This document shows, piece after piece, positions 1-5,141 of a stretch of 5,141 bases of DNA; position 1 is the first letter of the stretch, and every line of letters begins with the position of its first letter. Source of the DNA: Lautropia sp. SCN 70-15 (GTDB lineage Bacteria > Pseudomonadota > Gammaproteobacteria > Burkholderiales > Burkholderiaceae_E); the NCBI GenBank assembly GCA_001724315.1, contig MEEC01000215.1, forward strand, positions 1-5,141, written 5' to 3'. The notes beneath the pieces were generated by a model. That model was given only the letters and a program-made list of their open reading frames with translations, searched no databases and was not told where the DNA came from. The translations under genes and the position numbers were made by a program.

Positions 1-2
1 CA

Positions 3-383
3 GGCAAGCCCGGCAGCAAACCGAGAGGCGCCTGGGGCGCCAAGCGCGGCAACGGCTGGACCGGCAAGCCGGGCAGCGCCTGGGGAGGCAAGCAGGGCGC
101 CGGATGGAGCGACAAGCCGCGCGGCGCGTGGAGCGACAAGCCCGCCGGCGACTGGAAGGCCAAGCCTGCCGGTGAATGGAAGCCCAAGCCCGCCGGCGAG
201 TGGAAGCCGCGTCCCGCAGGGGAGTGGAAGCCTCGCCCTGCCGGCGAGTGGCAGGCGCGCCCCGCAGGCGAGCGGCGCGACAACCGGGCCGGTGGCCGCG
301 ACGGTGCACGGGGTCCCGCGGCGGGCCACCCGCGCAGCGGTGCGCCCGGGGCCGGTTTCGCCCGTCGTCGGCAGGAAGCCTGA
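3..383 (+). CDS. 3' end of a gene encoding a basic, Trp-punctuated octapeptide-repeat tail (5' end outside window)
   Basis: The frame is open from the left edge to the TGA at 381-383, giving 126 visible residues with no start codon. Nearly all of it is low-complexity Gly, Ala, Pro, Lys, Arg and Trp. Eleven consecutive eight-residue units (12-275) share a core like K-P-A-G-E-W, with Trp closing ten of them; a Gly/Arg-rich end (ending RRRQEA) follows. The conserved reading at amino-acid level with varied third positions shows this is the coding frame. Such basic disordered tails are known on RNA-acting proteins of Burkholderiales, for example DEAD-box helicases and RluB-type pseudouridine synthases, where they help bind RNA. 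The catalytic part is not visible, so no function is assigned. In related bacteria trmD commonly precedes rplS, but TrmD normally lacks such a tail, so this may be a different gene. Confidence 0.7.
   Translation, partial: GKPGSKPRGAWGAKRGNGWTGKPGSAWGGKQGAGWSDKPRGAWSDKPAGDWKAKPAGEWKPKPAGEWKPRPAGEWKPRPAGEWQARPAGERRDNRAGGRDGARGPAAGHPRSGAPGAGFARRRQEA
12..275 (+). repeat. 24-bp tandem coding repeat, 11 units
   Basis: Eleven 24-bp units run back to back in frame, each encoding eight residues. The Trp codon TGG recurs at 33, 57, 81, 105, 129, 153, 177, 201, 225 and 249; the eleventh unit ends in CGG (Arg) instead. The first four units are Gly/Ser-rich and diverged. The units at 156-251 are nearly uniform and read x-x-K/R-P-A-G-E-W. 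The uniform units still differ at synonymous positions (GCC/GCA, GGT/GGC/GGG, CCT/CCC), which points to protein-level constraint rather than very recent slippage. Confidence 0.9.
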
Positions 384-385
384 CG

Positions 386-416
386 GCCGCGCCGGGGCCT
401 CGCGCCCCGGCTCGGT
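386..416 (+). terminator. GC-rich hairpin just after the stop codon, possible terminator without a U-tract
   Basis: An 8-bp perfect stem (GCCGGGGC at 391-398 with GCCCCGGC at 404-411) closes a five-base loop. It can be extended past one mismatch to 386-398/404-416 with one G-U pair. It begins three bases after the TGA of the upstream gene. No run of T follows, so it is not a classical intrinsic terminator; it could end transcription weakly or protect the mRNA 3' end. Its place between a stop codon and a new promoter supports a boundary role. Confidence 0.45.
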
Positions 417-419
417 GGC

Positions 420-448
420 TGGCCAGATCCAGCCGGAACGGCTATAAT
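420..448 (+). promoter_or_regulatory. sigma70-type promoter of rplS
   Basis: A perfect -10 hexamer TATAAT lies at 443-448. A -35-like TGGCCA (four of six matches to TTGACA) lies at 420-425 with the ideal 17-bp spacer. The predicted start of transcription is about 454-456, giving a leader of about 83 bases before the rplS start. In such GC-rich sequence an exact TATAAT at the right distance is unlikely by chance and suggests strong, constitutive expression, as expected for a ribosomal protein. Confidence 0.8.
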
Positions 449-457
449 CTTAGGCTT

Positions 458-471
458 TGCGGAATTCCGCA
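458..471. promoter_or_regulatory. 14-bp perfect palindrome at the predicted rplS transcript start
   Basis: TGCGGAATTCCGCA is a perfect inverted repeat starting about 10 bp after the -10 box, at about +3 to +17 of the predicted transcript. As DNA it could be an operator. As RNA it would fold into a five-pair stem with an AAUU loop at the 5' end, which could stabilise the mRNA. The symmetry is visible; the function is inferred. Confidence 0.45.
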
Positions 472-527
472 GAACCCATCCTCTGCCCGGGTCAGAAATT
501 CTCCAACCCCCCGGCGCACGATGGCCC

Positions 528-532
528 AGGAG
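528..532 (+). promoter_or_regulatory. Shine-Dalgarno site of rplS
   Basis: AGGAG sits five bases before the ATG at 538. This fixes the start of L19 there rather than at in-frame alternatives upstream, such as the TTG at 457, which falls within the palindrome and predicted transcript-start region. Confidence 0.85.
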
Positions 533-537
533 CACAC

Positions 538-918
538 ATGAATCTGATCGAAAAGCTCGAGCAGGAAGAAATCGCCCGGCTCGGCAAGACCATCCCCGAT
601 TTCGCGCCCGGTGACACCGTGGTCGTGAGCGTGAACGTGGTCGAGGGCACGCGCAAGCGCGTCCAGGCCTTCGAAGGCGTGGTCATCGGCCGTCGCAATC
701 GCGGCCTGAACTCCTCGTTCATCGTTCGCAAGATCTCCTCGGGCGAGGGTGTCGAGCGCACCTTCCAGCTCTACTCGCCGCTGATCGCCGGCATCGAGGT
801 CAAGCGCCGCGGCGACGTCCGTCGCGCCAAGCTGTACTACCTGCGCGCGCGCTCGGGCAAGTCGGCGCGGATCAAGGAAAAGCTGCCCGGCAAGGCCCCG
901 GGCAACGCGGCGGCCTGA
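538..918 (+). CDS. rplS: 50S ribosomal protein L19
   Basis: The 126-residue product is L19 (bL19), a large-subunit protein that binds 23S rRNA near the interface with the 30S subunit and contributes to an intersubunit bridge. Family signatures are clear: an N-terminal helix MNLIEKLEQEE; PGDTVVVSVNVVEG at about 27-40; QAFEGVVIGRRNRGLNSSF at about 46-64; the RKISSGEGVERTFQ segment at about 67-80; and RRGDVRRAKLYYLR at about 92-105. The E. coli protein has 115 residues. The extra length here comes mainly from a few residues near the N-terminus and a short tail after KEKLPGK (ending GNAAA). The start is set by the Shine-Dalgarno site just upstream. The gene has its own promoter and its own terminator, so it appears to be transcribed as a single-gene unit here, although rplS is often part of an rpsP-rimM-trmD-rplS operon in related bacteria. 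Confidence 0.98.
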   Translation: MNLIEKLEQEEIARLGKTIPDFAPGDTVVVSVNVVEGTRKRVQAFEGVVIGRRNRGLNSSFIVRKISSGEGVERTFQLYSPLIAGIEVKRRGDVRRAKLYYLRARSGKSARIKEKLPGKAPGNAAA

Positions 919-931
919 TCGCTTCCGCACT

Positions 932-980
932 CTGGCCGGCCCACGATGGGTCGGCCGGCAGGCCGGGATTGCCGGCCGGC
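932..980 (+). other. Two mutually exclusive GC-rich hairpins in the rplS 3' untranslated region
   Basis: Hairpin A pairs 932-943 with 947-958 around loop CGA (12 bp, including two G-U pairs). Hairpin B pairs 950-959 with 971-980 around an 11-base loop (10 bp, including one G-U). They share 950-958 and cannot form together. Hairpin B abuts the terminator that starts at 981. Repeated GGCCGG motifs at 934, 953 and 974 create the alternatives. A role in 3' end protection or in modulating termination is possible but unproven. Confidence 0.5.
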
Positions 981-1007
981 AAAAGGGCGCAGCGATGCGC
1001 CCTTTTT
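981..1007 (+). terminator. Rho-independent terminator of rplS
   Basis: A perfect 11-bp stem joins 981-991 (AAAAGGGCGCA) and 996-1006 (TGCGCCCTTTT) around a GCGA loop of the stable GNRA class, followed by T at 1007 to complete a run of five T. The A-run on the left side would give a U-run on the opposite strand too. It lies 62 bp after the rplS stop and before the next gene, so it should isolate rplS from the genes downstream. Confidence 0.93.
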
Positions 1008-1071
1008 GCTTTTCTCCGATGATGTCCGGCACCGCTGTCAGGATCCCTCGCGCCACGATGACCCGCCTTCC

Positions 1072-1845
1072 ATGACCTCGCCGACACGCAAGATGCCCGA
1101 CTCGCAGACACCAGGCTCGTCGACGCCGGGATCGCCGGCGACCAAGGCGCCGGCGCCCGGGGTGGCGCCCGCCTTCGATCCGCGCAAGGCGACGGTCGTG
1201 GCCGACGGTCCCGAGGCCTTGCCGGCGGTGGGCTGCGACTGCCTGGCGGCCGATCGGCTGCGCGCGCGCTTTTCGAATCCGCCCCGGTGGTCGCCGGAGA
1301 TGACCGGCGACCGGATCCGCCTGCACGTGGGCCCGCCGCGGCCCGCGGCGGTGCTGTTGCCGATCGTGCTGCACGCCGCCGGCCCGGCGGTGCTCCTCAC
1401 CCAGCGCACCGCCCACCTGCGCCAGCACTCCGGGCAGGTCGCGTTTCCGGGCGGCCGTCACGAGCCGGCCGACCGCACGCCGGTGCACACCGCCTTGCGC
1501 GAGGCGCACGAAGAGGTCGGCCTGGAGCCCTCGCGGGTCGAGGTGATCGGCCGCTTGCCCGAGTACCTGACCGGCACCGGTTTCCAGGTCACGCCGGTGG
1601 TCGGGCTGGTGGAACCGGGCTTCGAGGTCCGCCCCGATCCGCACGAGGTCGCCGCGGTCTTCGAGGTGCCGCTGGAATTCCTGATGGACCCCAGGCACCA
1701 CCAGCGGCGTCTGATCGAGGTCGCCGGCGAGCAGAGGATCTTCTGGGCGATGCCCTGGCGGGCCCATCCCGCGGCCGACGAATACTTCATCTGGGGCGCG
1801 ACCGCGGCCATGCTTCGCAACCTGTATCGTCTGCTGAGCGCCTGA
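1072..1845 (+). CDS. nudL: CoA pyrophosphatase, Nudix hydrolase of the NudL type
   Basis: The 257-residue product belongs to the Nudix family branch that cleaves CoA and its derivatives to 3',5'-ADP and 4'-phosphopantetheine, probably in the cytoplasm using Mg2+ or Mn2+. The family-specific CoA motif is at 108-128 (LLTQRT, then HSGQVAFPGG). The Nudix helix REAHEEVGL is at 143-151, with Glu144, Glu147 and Glu148 as metal-binding candidates. The spacing from the GG pair to this helix is one residue longer than the classical Nudix box, as in E. coli NudL. The segment YLTGTGFQVTPVVG that follows is also typical. The start is uncertain. The frame is open upstream through the rplS terminator, so 1072 is the first ATG after it, but no good ribosome binding site precedes it. 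The first 30 residues are Pro/Ser/Thr-rich and not family-like; ATG 1093 or GTG 1162 are alternatives. The next gene lies 27 bp downstream, suggesting co-transcription. Confidence 0.93.
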   Translation: MTSPTRKMPDSQTPGSSTPGSPATKAPAPGVAPAFDPRKATVVADGPEALPAVGCDCLAADRLRARFSNPPRWSPEMTGDRIRLHVGPPRPAAVLLPIVLHAAGPAVLLTQRTAHLRQHSGQVAFPGGRHEPADRTPVHTALREAHEEVGLEPSRVEVIGRLPEYLTGTGFQVTPVVGLVEPGFEVRPDPHEVAAVFEVPLEFLMDPRHHQRRLIEVAGEQRIFWAMPWRAHPAADEYFIWGATAAMLRNLYRLLSA

Positions 1846-1860
1846 ACGACGACATCCACG

Positions 1861-1869
1861 AAGGAAGGA
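1861..1869 (+). promoter_or_regulatory. Strong Shine-Dalgarno region of the CobD/AmpE-like gene
   Basis: The purine run AAGGAAGGA in the 27-bp gap after nudL contains AAGGA seven bases before the ATG at 1873 and a second AGGA three bases before it. It supports the 1873 start and efficient translation from a shared transcript. Confidence 0.8.
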
Positions 1870-1872
1870 CCG

Positions 1873-2886
1873 ATGGGATTCTTCGCACTCGTCCTCGCAC
1901 TGCTGATCGAGCAATCGCGTCCCTTGCGGCCGGGCAACCGGGTGCATTCGGCGTTCGCGGGTTTCGCGGCGATGGTCCGGCGCAATCTCGACGGCGGCGA
2001 GCGCCGGCACGGCGCGATCGGCTGGGCGGTGGTGGTCGGCGGCAGCGTCGCGGCAGTGATGCTGGTCGAGTCGATCGCCCGGGCGATCCATCCGCTCGTG
2101 CTCTTCGCCCTGCACGTCTTCGTGCTGTACTGCACCGTGGGCTTCCGGCAGTTCAGCCAGGCTTTCACCGAGATCCGGATCGCGCTCGCCGCCGACGACG
2201 CCGAGGGCGCGCGGCGCGTGCTGTCGGGATGGCTGCGCGGCGAGGATCCGGCCGAGGAGGCCTTCGCCGACCGCGAGACGACGGTCGCCGGCACTTGCCG
2301 CCAGGCCATCGCCCACGCGCTGCTGGCGGCGCACCGCCATGTGCTCGGGCCGCTCTTCTGCTACATCGTTCTTCCAGGCGCGCTGGGTCCGGTGCTGTAC
2401 CGGGTTGCCGAGATGCTGGCCAGGCACTGGCAGCGGCAAGACCGGGAGTCGCCGTTGCCGGAGGCAGCGGGCGCGTCGGCCCCGTTCTCGGCTCCGCTCT
2501 CGCCCTCGCCCTCACCCTGGTCCGCCTTCGCCACCCGCGCCTTCGCGGTGATCGACTGGATTCCGGTGCGGCTCACCGCGGCTGGCTTTGCGATCGTCGG
2601 GGACTTCGAGGACGCAGTCTATTGCTGGCGCGGCGCGAATGCCGCGGTGGGGCACTGGGACTCACGCTCGGTGCTGATGGCGGTGGGCAGCGGCGCGCTC
2701 GGCGTGCGGCTCGCCGATCCCGCGCTGGCGCAGCGCTGGGCGGGTAGCGAGCGTCCCTTCGAGTGTCCTGGCGGCGAGGCGCAGCCGGCCAGCCTGCCGG
2801 GGGCGGCGGGGCTGGTCTGGCGTTCGCTGCTGTTGTGGATCGGGCTGTTCGCCCTGATCACGGTCTCGGCCTGGATGGGGCGTTGA
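1873..2886 (+). CDS. CobD/CbiB- and AmpE-related inner-membrane protein
   Basis: The 337-residue product has likely membrane segments at about 1-14, 47-68, 72-91, 157-178, 223-243 and 316-334. It carries the superfamily motif D-x-x-P-x-R-L at 228-234 (DWIPVRL) and the LGPLF/LGPVLYR stretch at 158-177. Both resemble AmpE of the ampDE beta-lactamase locus and, more distantly, CbiB/CobD, the adenosylcobinamide-phosphate synthase of cobalamin synthesis. The N-terminus lacks the D...GDP...HPV type motif that I recall for true CbiB, and there are no cobalamin genes nearby, so B12 synthesis is unlikely to be its job. A Ser/Pro-rich linker lies at 201-217. Homologues in Burkholderiales are usually labelled CobD/CbiB family protein; the function is unknown. 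It probably shares a transcript with nudL, and its last 29 bp overlap the end of rsgA on the other strand. Confidence 0.8.
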   Translation: MGFFALVLALLIEQSRPLRPGNRVHSAFAGFAAMVRRNLDGGERRHGAIGWAVVVGGSVAAVMLVESIARAIHPLVLFALHVFVLYCTVGFRQFSQAFTEIRIALAADDAEGARRVLSGWLRGEDPAEEAFADRETTVAGTCRQAIAHALLAAHRHVLGPLFCYIVLPGALGPVLYRVAEMLARHWQRQDRESPLPEAAGASAPFSAPLSPSPSPWSAFATRAFAVIDWIPVRLTAAGFAIVGDFEDAVYCWRGANAAVGHWDSRSVLMAVGSGALGVRLADPALAQRWAGSERPFECPGGEAQPASLPGAAGLVWRSLLLWIGLFALITVSAWMGR

Positions 2887-3802
2887 GCGTTTCCTCGACC
2901 AGGCGGCTATAGAGCTGGAAGCGGCGCCCGTCGATCTCGCCCGCCTCCATGGCGGCGCGCACCGCGCAGCCGGGCTCGTCCCGGTGGGTGCAGTCGTTGA
3001 AGCGGCAGCGGCCGAGAAACGGGGCGAACTCGGGCATCGCGTGCGCGAGCTGCGAGGCCGACAGGTGCGCGATGCCGAAGGTCTGGAAGCCGGGCGTGTC
3101 GATCAGCCGCGCGTCGGTGGCGACCGTCTCGGGCAGGTCGAAGAGGCGGCTGAAGGTGGTCGTGTGCCGGCCGGTGGCCAGCGCGGTGGAGATCGCCTGC
3201 GTGCGCAGGTCGGCGTCGGGCACCAGCGTGTTGACCAGCGTGGACTTGCCCATGCCCGACTGACCGACCAGCAGGGTGGTGCGGTGCTCCAGCCAGCCGC
3301 GCAGCGTGTCGCGCACCGCATCGGCATCGCCGCGGGCCGCGATCTCGAACACCGGCAGTCCCATCGCGCGACAGGCGTCCAGCCGCGCGCGGATCGCCGC
3401 GTGCGCTTCGCCGAGATCGATCTTGTTGGCGATCAGCGCCACCGGCACGCCGGCCACCGAGGCTGCGCACAGGATCCGCAGCAGCAGCTCCTCCGAGAAG
3501 GGCGGGTCGCCCGCCAGCACCACGCCGACCTGGTCCACGTTGGCCGCCAGCAGCTTGCTGCGCCACAGGTCGCTGCGCAGGATCCGGTTGCGTCGGGGCG
3601 AGATCGACTCGATGACCGCCTGGCCCTCGCCGGTGCGGAGGATCGAAACGAGGTCGCCCACGCAGGCGTCGGTGCGCTTGCCGCGCGACACTGCGATCAG
3701 CTCGCCGCCCGACTCTGACGGGCGCACCAGGTAATGTCGGCCGTAGCTGGCCGTGACCAGCGCGGGTTCGGCAGCGGCCGGCGCAGGCATCGCCGGGGTC
3801 AT
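2858..3802 (-). CDS. rsgA: Small ribosomal subunit maturation GTPase RsgA (YjeQ)
   Basis: The 314-residue product is the circularly permuted GTPase that checks late 30S subunit assembly and releases factors such as RbfA. An OB-fold RNA-binding domain spans about 13-75. The GTPase motifs appear in permuted order: G4 NKID at 126-129, the P-loop GQSGMGKST at 180-188, a Thr-rich switch I (GRHTTT, 211-216), and G3 DTPG at 235-238. A C-terminal zinc site follows with Cys266, Cys271, His273 and Cys279 (C-x4-C-x-H-x5-C). All key residues are present and the length is normal. The P-loop has Met where E. coli has Val, a conservative change. The ATG overlaps the stop of phhB in an ATGA arrangement (3799-3802), implying translational coupling. 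The 3' end runs 29 bp into the convergent CobD/AmpE-like gene, and no terminator is visible between them. Confidence 0.97.
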   Translation of the reverse strand: MTPAMPAPAAAEPALVTASYGRHYLVRPSESGGELIAVSRGKRTDACVGDLVSILRTGEGQAVIESISPRRNRILRSDLWRSKLLAANVDQVGVVLAGDPPFSEELLLRILCAASVAGVPVALIANKIDLGEAHAAIRARLDACRAMGLPVFEIAARGDADAVRDTLRGWLEHRTTLLVGQSGMGKSTLVNTLVPDADLRTQAISTALATGRHTTTFSRLFDLPETVATDARLIDTPGFQTFGIAHLSASQLAHAMPEFAPFLGRCRFNDCTHRDEPGCAVRAAMEAGEIDGRRFQLYSRLVEETLNAPSRPRP

Positions 3803-4152
3803 CCCAGCGCGCGCGCGAAGACCGCGTCGGACTTGGCCGCGCAGACGAAGTCGTTCTCCGACACGCCGCCCACCGAGTGGGTATTCCAGCGCACCGCGCA
3901 GCGGTTGTAGCCGACCTGCAGGTCGGGGTGGTGGTCCTCGCTGTGCACCAGCCAGGCCAGCGCGTTCACGAAGGCGATCGTGTCGTGGTAGTCGCGAAAC
4001 GCGTAGGTGCGCTCGATCGCGCCGTCGCGGAAGGACCAGCCGGCGAGCTCGGAAAGTTGCACTTCGATCTCGCTGTCGGTGTAGGCGCGCTCGCCCTCCA
4101 TCGGGCGGGACTTTCGCGACACGAGCTGCTGGCGGGTCAGGGCGGGTTTCAT
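3799..4152 (-). CDS. phhB: Pterin-4a-carbinolamine dehydratase (PCD/DCoH family)
   Basis: The 117-residue product matches 4a-hydroxytetrahydrobiopterin dehydratase, which dehydrates the carbinolamine left by aromatic amino acid hydroxylases so that the pterin cofactor can be recycled. The family signature is intact: SEDHHPDLQVGYNRCAVRW at 71-89 includes the His74-His75-Pro76 motif, followed by THSVGGVSENDF at 91-102 with the second conserved His92 and Asp101. The N-terminal helix and strand (GWSFRDGAIERTYAFRDY) fit the alpha/beta fold. The ATG at 4152 lies 10 bp after the upstream peptidase gene; a second in-frame Met is residue 18, so the true start could be shorter. No phenylalanine hydroxylase gene is in the window, so its partner is unknown; the protein is expected to be cytoplasmic. 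The stop overlaps the rsgA start. Confidence 0.94.
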   Translation of the reverse strand: MKPALTRQQLVSRKSRPMEGERAYTDSEIEVQLSELAGWSFRDGAIERTYAFRDYHDTIAFVNALAWLVHSEDHHPDLQVGYNRCAVRWNTHSVGGVSENDFVCAAKSDAVFARALG

Positions 4153-4162
4153 CGATGGCTGC

Positions 4163-5141
4163 TCAGGTGGCGGGTACGGCCGTCAGTCGTCCGATGCGCT
4201 GGACGGCGGGCGGATGCGAATCGTGGAAGGCCGAATGCACCGGGTCGGGCGTCAGCGTCGACGCGTTGTCCTCGTACAGCTTGACCAGCGCGCTGGCCAG
4301 GTGCTTCGGGTCGGTCTGTGCCGCGGCGAAGGCGTCGGCCTGGAATTCGTGCCGGCGCGAGGCCAGCGCGAACAGCGGTTGCAGCGGGAAGGCGAACACC
4401 GGCAGCGCCAGGAAGAACAGAACCAGCGCCGCGGCGTCGGCCATCGCCGGGTCGGGCGTGAGGCCCAGCGCCTGGTAGAACCAGGGCTGGCGCGACAGCC
4501 AGCCCAGCAGCCAGAGACCTGCCAGACTGAGCGCGAAGGTCAGTGCGATCCGCTTGGGGATGTGCCGCAGCTTGAAGTGCCCGAGTTCGTGGGCGAGCAC
4601 CGCCTCGATCTCGTCGGCGTCGAGCCTGGCGAGCAGCGTGTCGAAGAACACGATGCGGCGCGCGCGCCCCAGGCCGGTGAAGTAGGCGTTGCCGTGCGCC
4701 GACCGGCGGCTGCCGTCCATCACGAACAGGCCGCGGGCGCGAAAGCCGCAGCGCGCGAGCAGCGCCTGCACCCGGTCGCGGACCTCGCCTTCGGGCAGCG
4801 GCTCGAACTTGTTGAACAAGGGCGCGATCACGGTCGGGAAGAGCACCATGACCGCCAGGTTGAAGGCCATCCAGGCGATCCAGGTCCACAGCCACCAGAG
4901 CTCGCCGCTGGCGCGCATCAGCCAGAGCACCAGCGCCAGCAGCGGCAGCCCCAGCGCAGCGCCGACCAGCGCGCCCTTGAGCGTGTCCGCCACGAACAGC
5001 GCCGGCGTCATCCGGTTGAAGCCGAAGCGCTGCTCCAGCCGGAAGCGCCGCCAGGCCTCGATCGGCATGTCGACGATGGCGCCGGCGACCACCACCAGCG
5101 CGACGAAGTTCACCGGCGCGATCGCAGGCGAGCCCGGGGCG
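4163..5141 (-). CDS. M48 family zinc metallopeptidase, Ste24-like, integral membrane (5' end outside window)
   Basis: The frame stays open to the right edge, so the N-terminus is missing; the GTG at 5113 is an internal Val, not a likely start. About 326 residues are visible, against roughly 410-420 for full-length homologues. Numbering from that Val, the zinc motif HELGH is at 175-179 (bases 4577-4591). The third ligand is Glu256 in RRHEFQAD with Asp260 nearby, and the C-terminal DSHPP motif is at 298-302. Hydrophobic segments lie at about 2-18, 40-65, 72-95, 188-206 and 226-247, as in Ste24/CAAX prenyl protease 1. The conserved stretch MDGSRRSAHGNAYFTG at 132-147 is typical. Bacteria lack prenylated CAAX substrates, so a role in membrane protein turnover is inferred from the family. 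It is the first visible gene of the cluster with phhB and rsgA. Confidence 0.95.
   Translation of the reverse strand, partial: APGSPAIAPVNFVALVVVAGAIVDMPIEAWRRFRLEQRFGFNRMTPALFVADTLKGALVGAALGLPLLALVLWLMRASGELWWLWTWIAWMAFNLAVMVLFPTVIAPLFNKFEPLPEGEVRDRVQALLARCGFRARGLFVMDGSRRSAHGNAYFTGLGRARRIVFFDTLLARLDADEIEAVLAHELGHFKLRHIPKRIALTFALSLAGLWLLGWLSRQPWFYQALGLTPDPAMADAAALVLFFLALPVFAFPLQPLFALASRRHEFQADAFAAAQTDPKHLASALVKLYEDNASTLTPDPVHSAFHDSHPPAVQRIGRLTAVPAT

Noticed and set aside
172..541. Alternative plus-strand frames through the left-edge repeat and the rplS leader
   Set aside because: The 24-bp repeat is stop-free in other frames by composition; only the frame ending at 383 gives the regular conserved octapeptides. 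The others run through the hairpin and the rplS promoter.
521..541. A six-codon ORF (MAQEHT) whose TGA overlaps the rplS ATG
   Set aside because: It contains the rplS Shine-Dalgarno site but has no ribosome binding site of its own, so a coupling leader peptide is not supported.
1008..1071. A possible promoter for nudL after the rplS terminator
   Set aside because: TTGCTT at 1006-1011 has no -10-like hexamer at a suitable distance; nothing convincing is visible, so no promoter is called.
442..2439. A 665-codon open frame on the minus strand opposite rplS, nudL and the CobD/AmpE-like gene
   Set aside because: It lies antisense to three well-supported genes, has no recognisable domain, and its composition (Arg, His, Gly, Ala-rich) is what the opposite strand of GC-rich codons yields.
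1287..2747. A 486-codon open frame on the plus strand
   Set aside because: It runs out of frame across the nudL and CobD/AmpE-like genes, ignores their boundaries, and is Arg/Gly/Ala-rich without motifs: a GC-driven shadow.
2984..3718. A 244-codon plus-strand open frame opposite rsgA
   Set aside because: It is antisense to an intact rsgA with all GTPase motifs and has no recognisable features.
5111..5113. GTG as the start of the M48 peptidase
   Set aside because: The frame stays open to the window edge with plausible family sequence, and the family is about 90 residues longer, so this is an internal Val.

Overview
The window is GC-rich (roughly two-thirds or more G+C by eye, with strong G/C bias at third codon positions) and looks like a chromosomal housekeeping segment from a betaproteobacterium, most likely Burkholderiales. 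That rests on family recognition and remembered gene order (rplS, CoA-pyrophosphatase Nudix, CobD/AmpE-like membrane protein, then convergent rsgA, pterin dehydratase and M48 peptidase), not on a database search.

Layout. 3-383 (+) is the 3' end of a gene whose start lies outside the window. It encodes a basic, Trp-punctuated tail of eight-residue repeats, followed at once by a GC-rich hairpin. A consensus-like sigma70 promoter (TATAAT at 443-448) with a 14-bp palindrome at the predicted transcript start leads into rplS (538-918, ribosomal protein L19). A textbook rho-independent terminator (981-1007) follows, preceded by two mutually exclusive GC-rich hairpins. Next on the + strand come a NudL-type CoA pyrophosphatase (1072-1845) and, 27 bp later behind a strong ribosome binding site, a CobD/CbiB- and AmpE-related membrane protein (1873-2886).

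The right half is a tight minus-strand cluster transcribed leftward: an M48 (Ste24-like) membrane zinc peptidase (4163 to beyond the right edge), phhB (3799-4152, pterin-4a-carbinolamine dehydratase) and rsgA (2858-3802, ribosome small-subunit maturation GTPase). phhB and rsgA overlap by ATGA. rsgA converges on the CobD/AmpE-like gene and the two coding regions overlap tail to tail by 29 bp.

Functionally, L19 and RsgA both serve the ribosome. The other products (CoA-species hydrolysis, pterin recycling, membrane proteolysis, an uncertain membrane protein) share no obvious pathway. I found no mobile element, CRISPR array, tRNA or rRNA, and no convincing undescribed multi-gene system. The items most worth a second look are the repeat tail at the left edge, the palindrome at the rplS transcript start, the alternative hairpins before the terminator, and the uncertain role of the CobD/AmpE-like protein.
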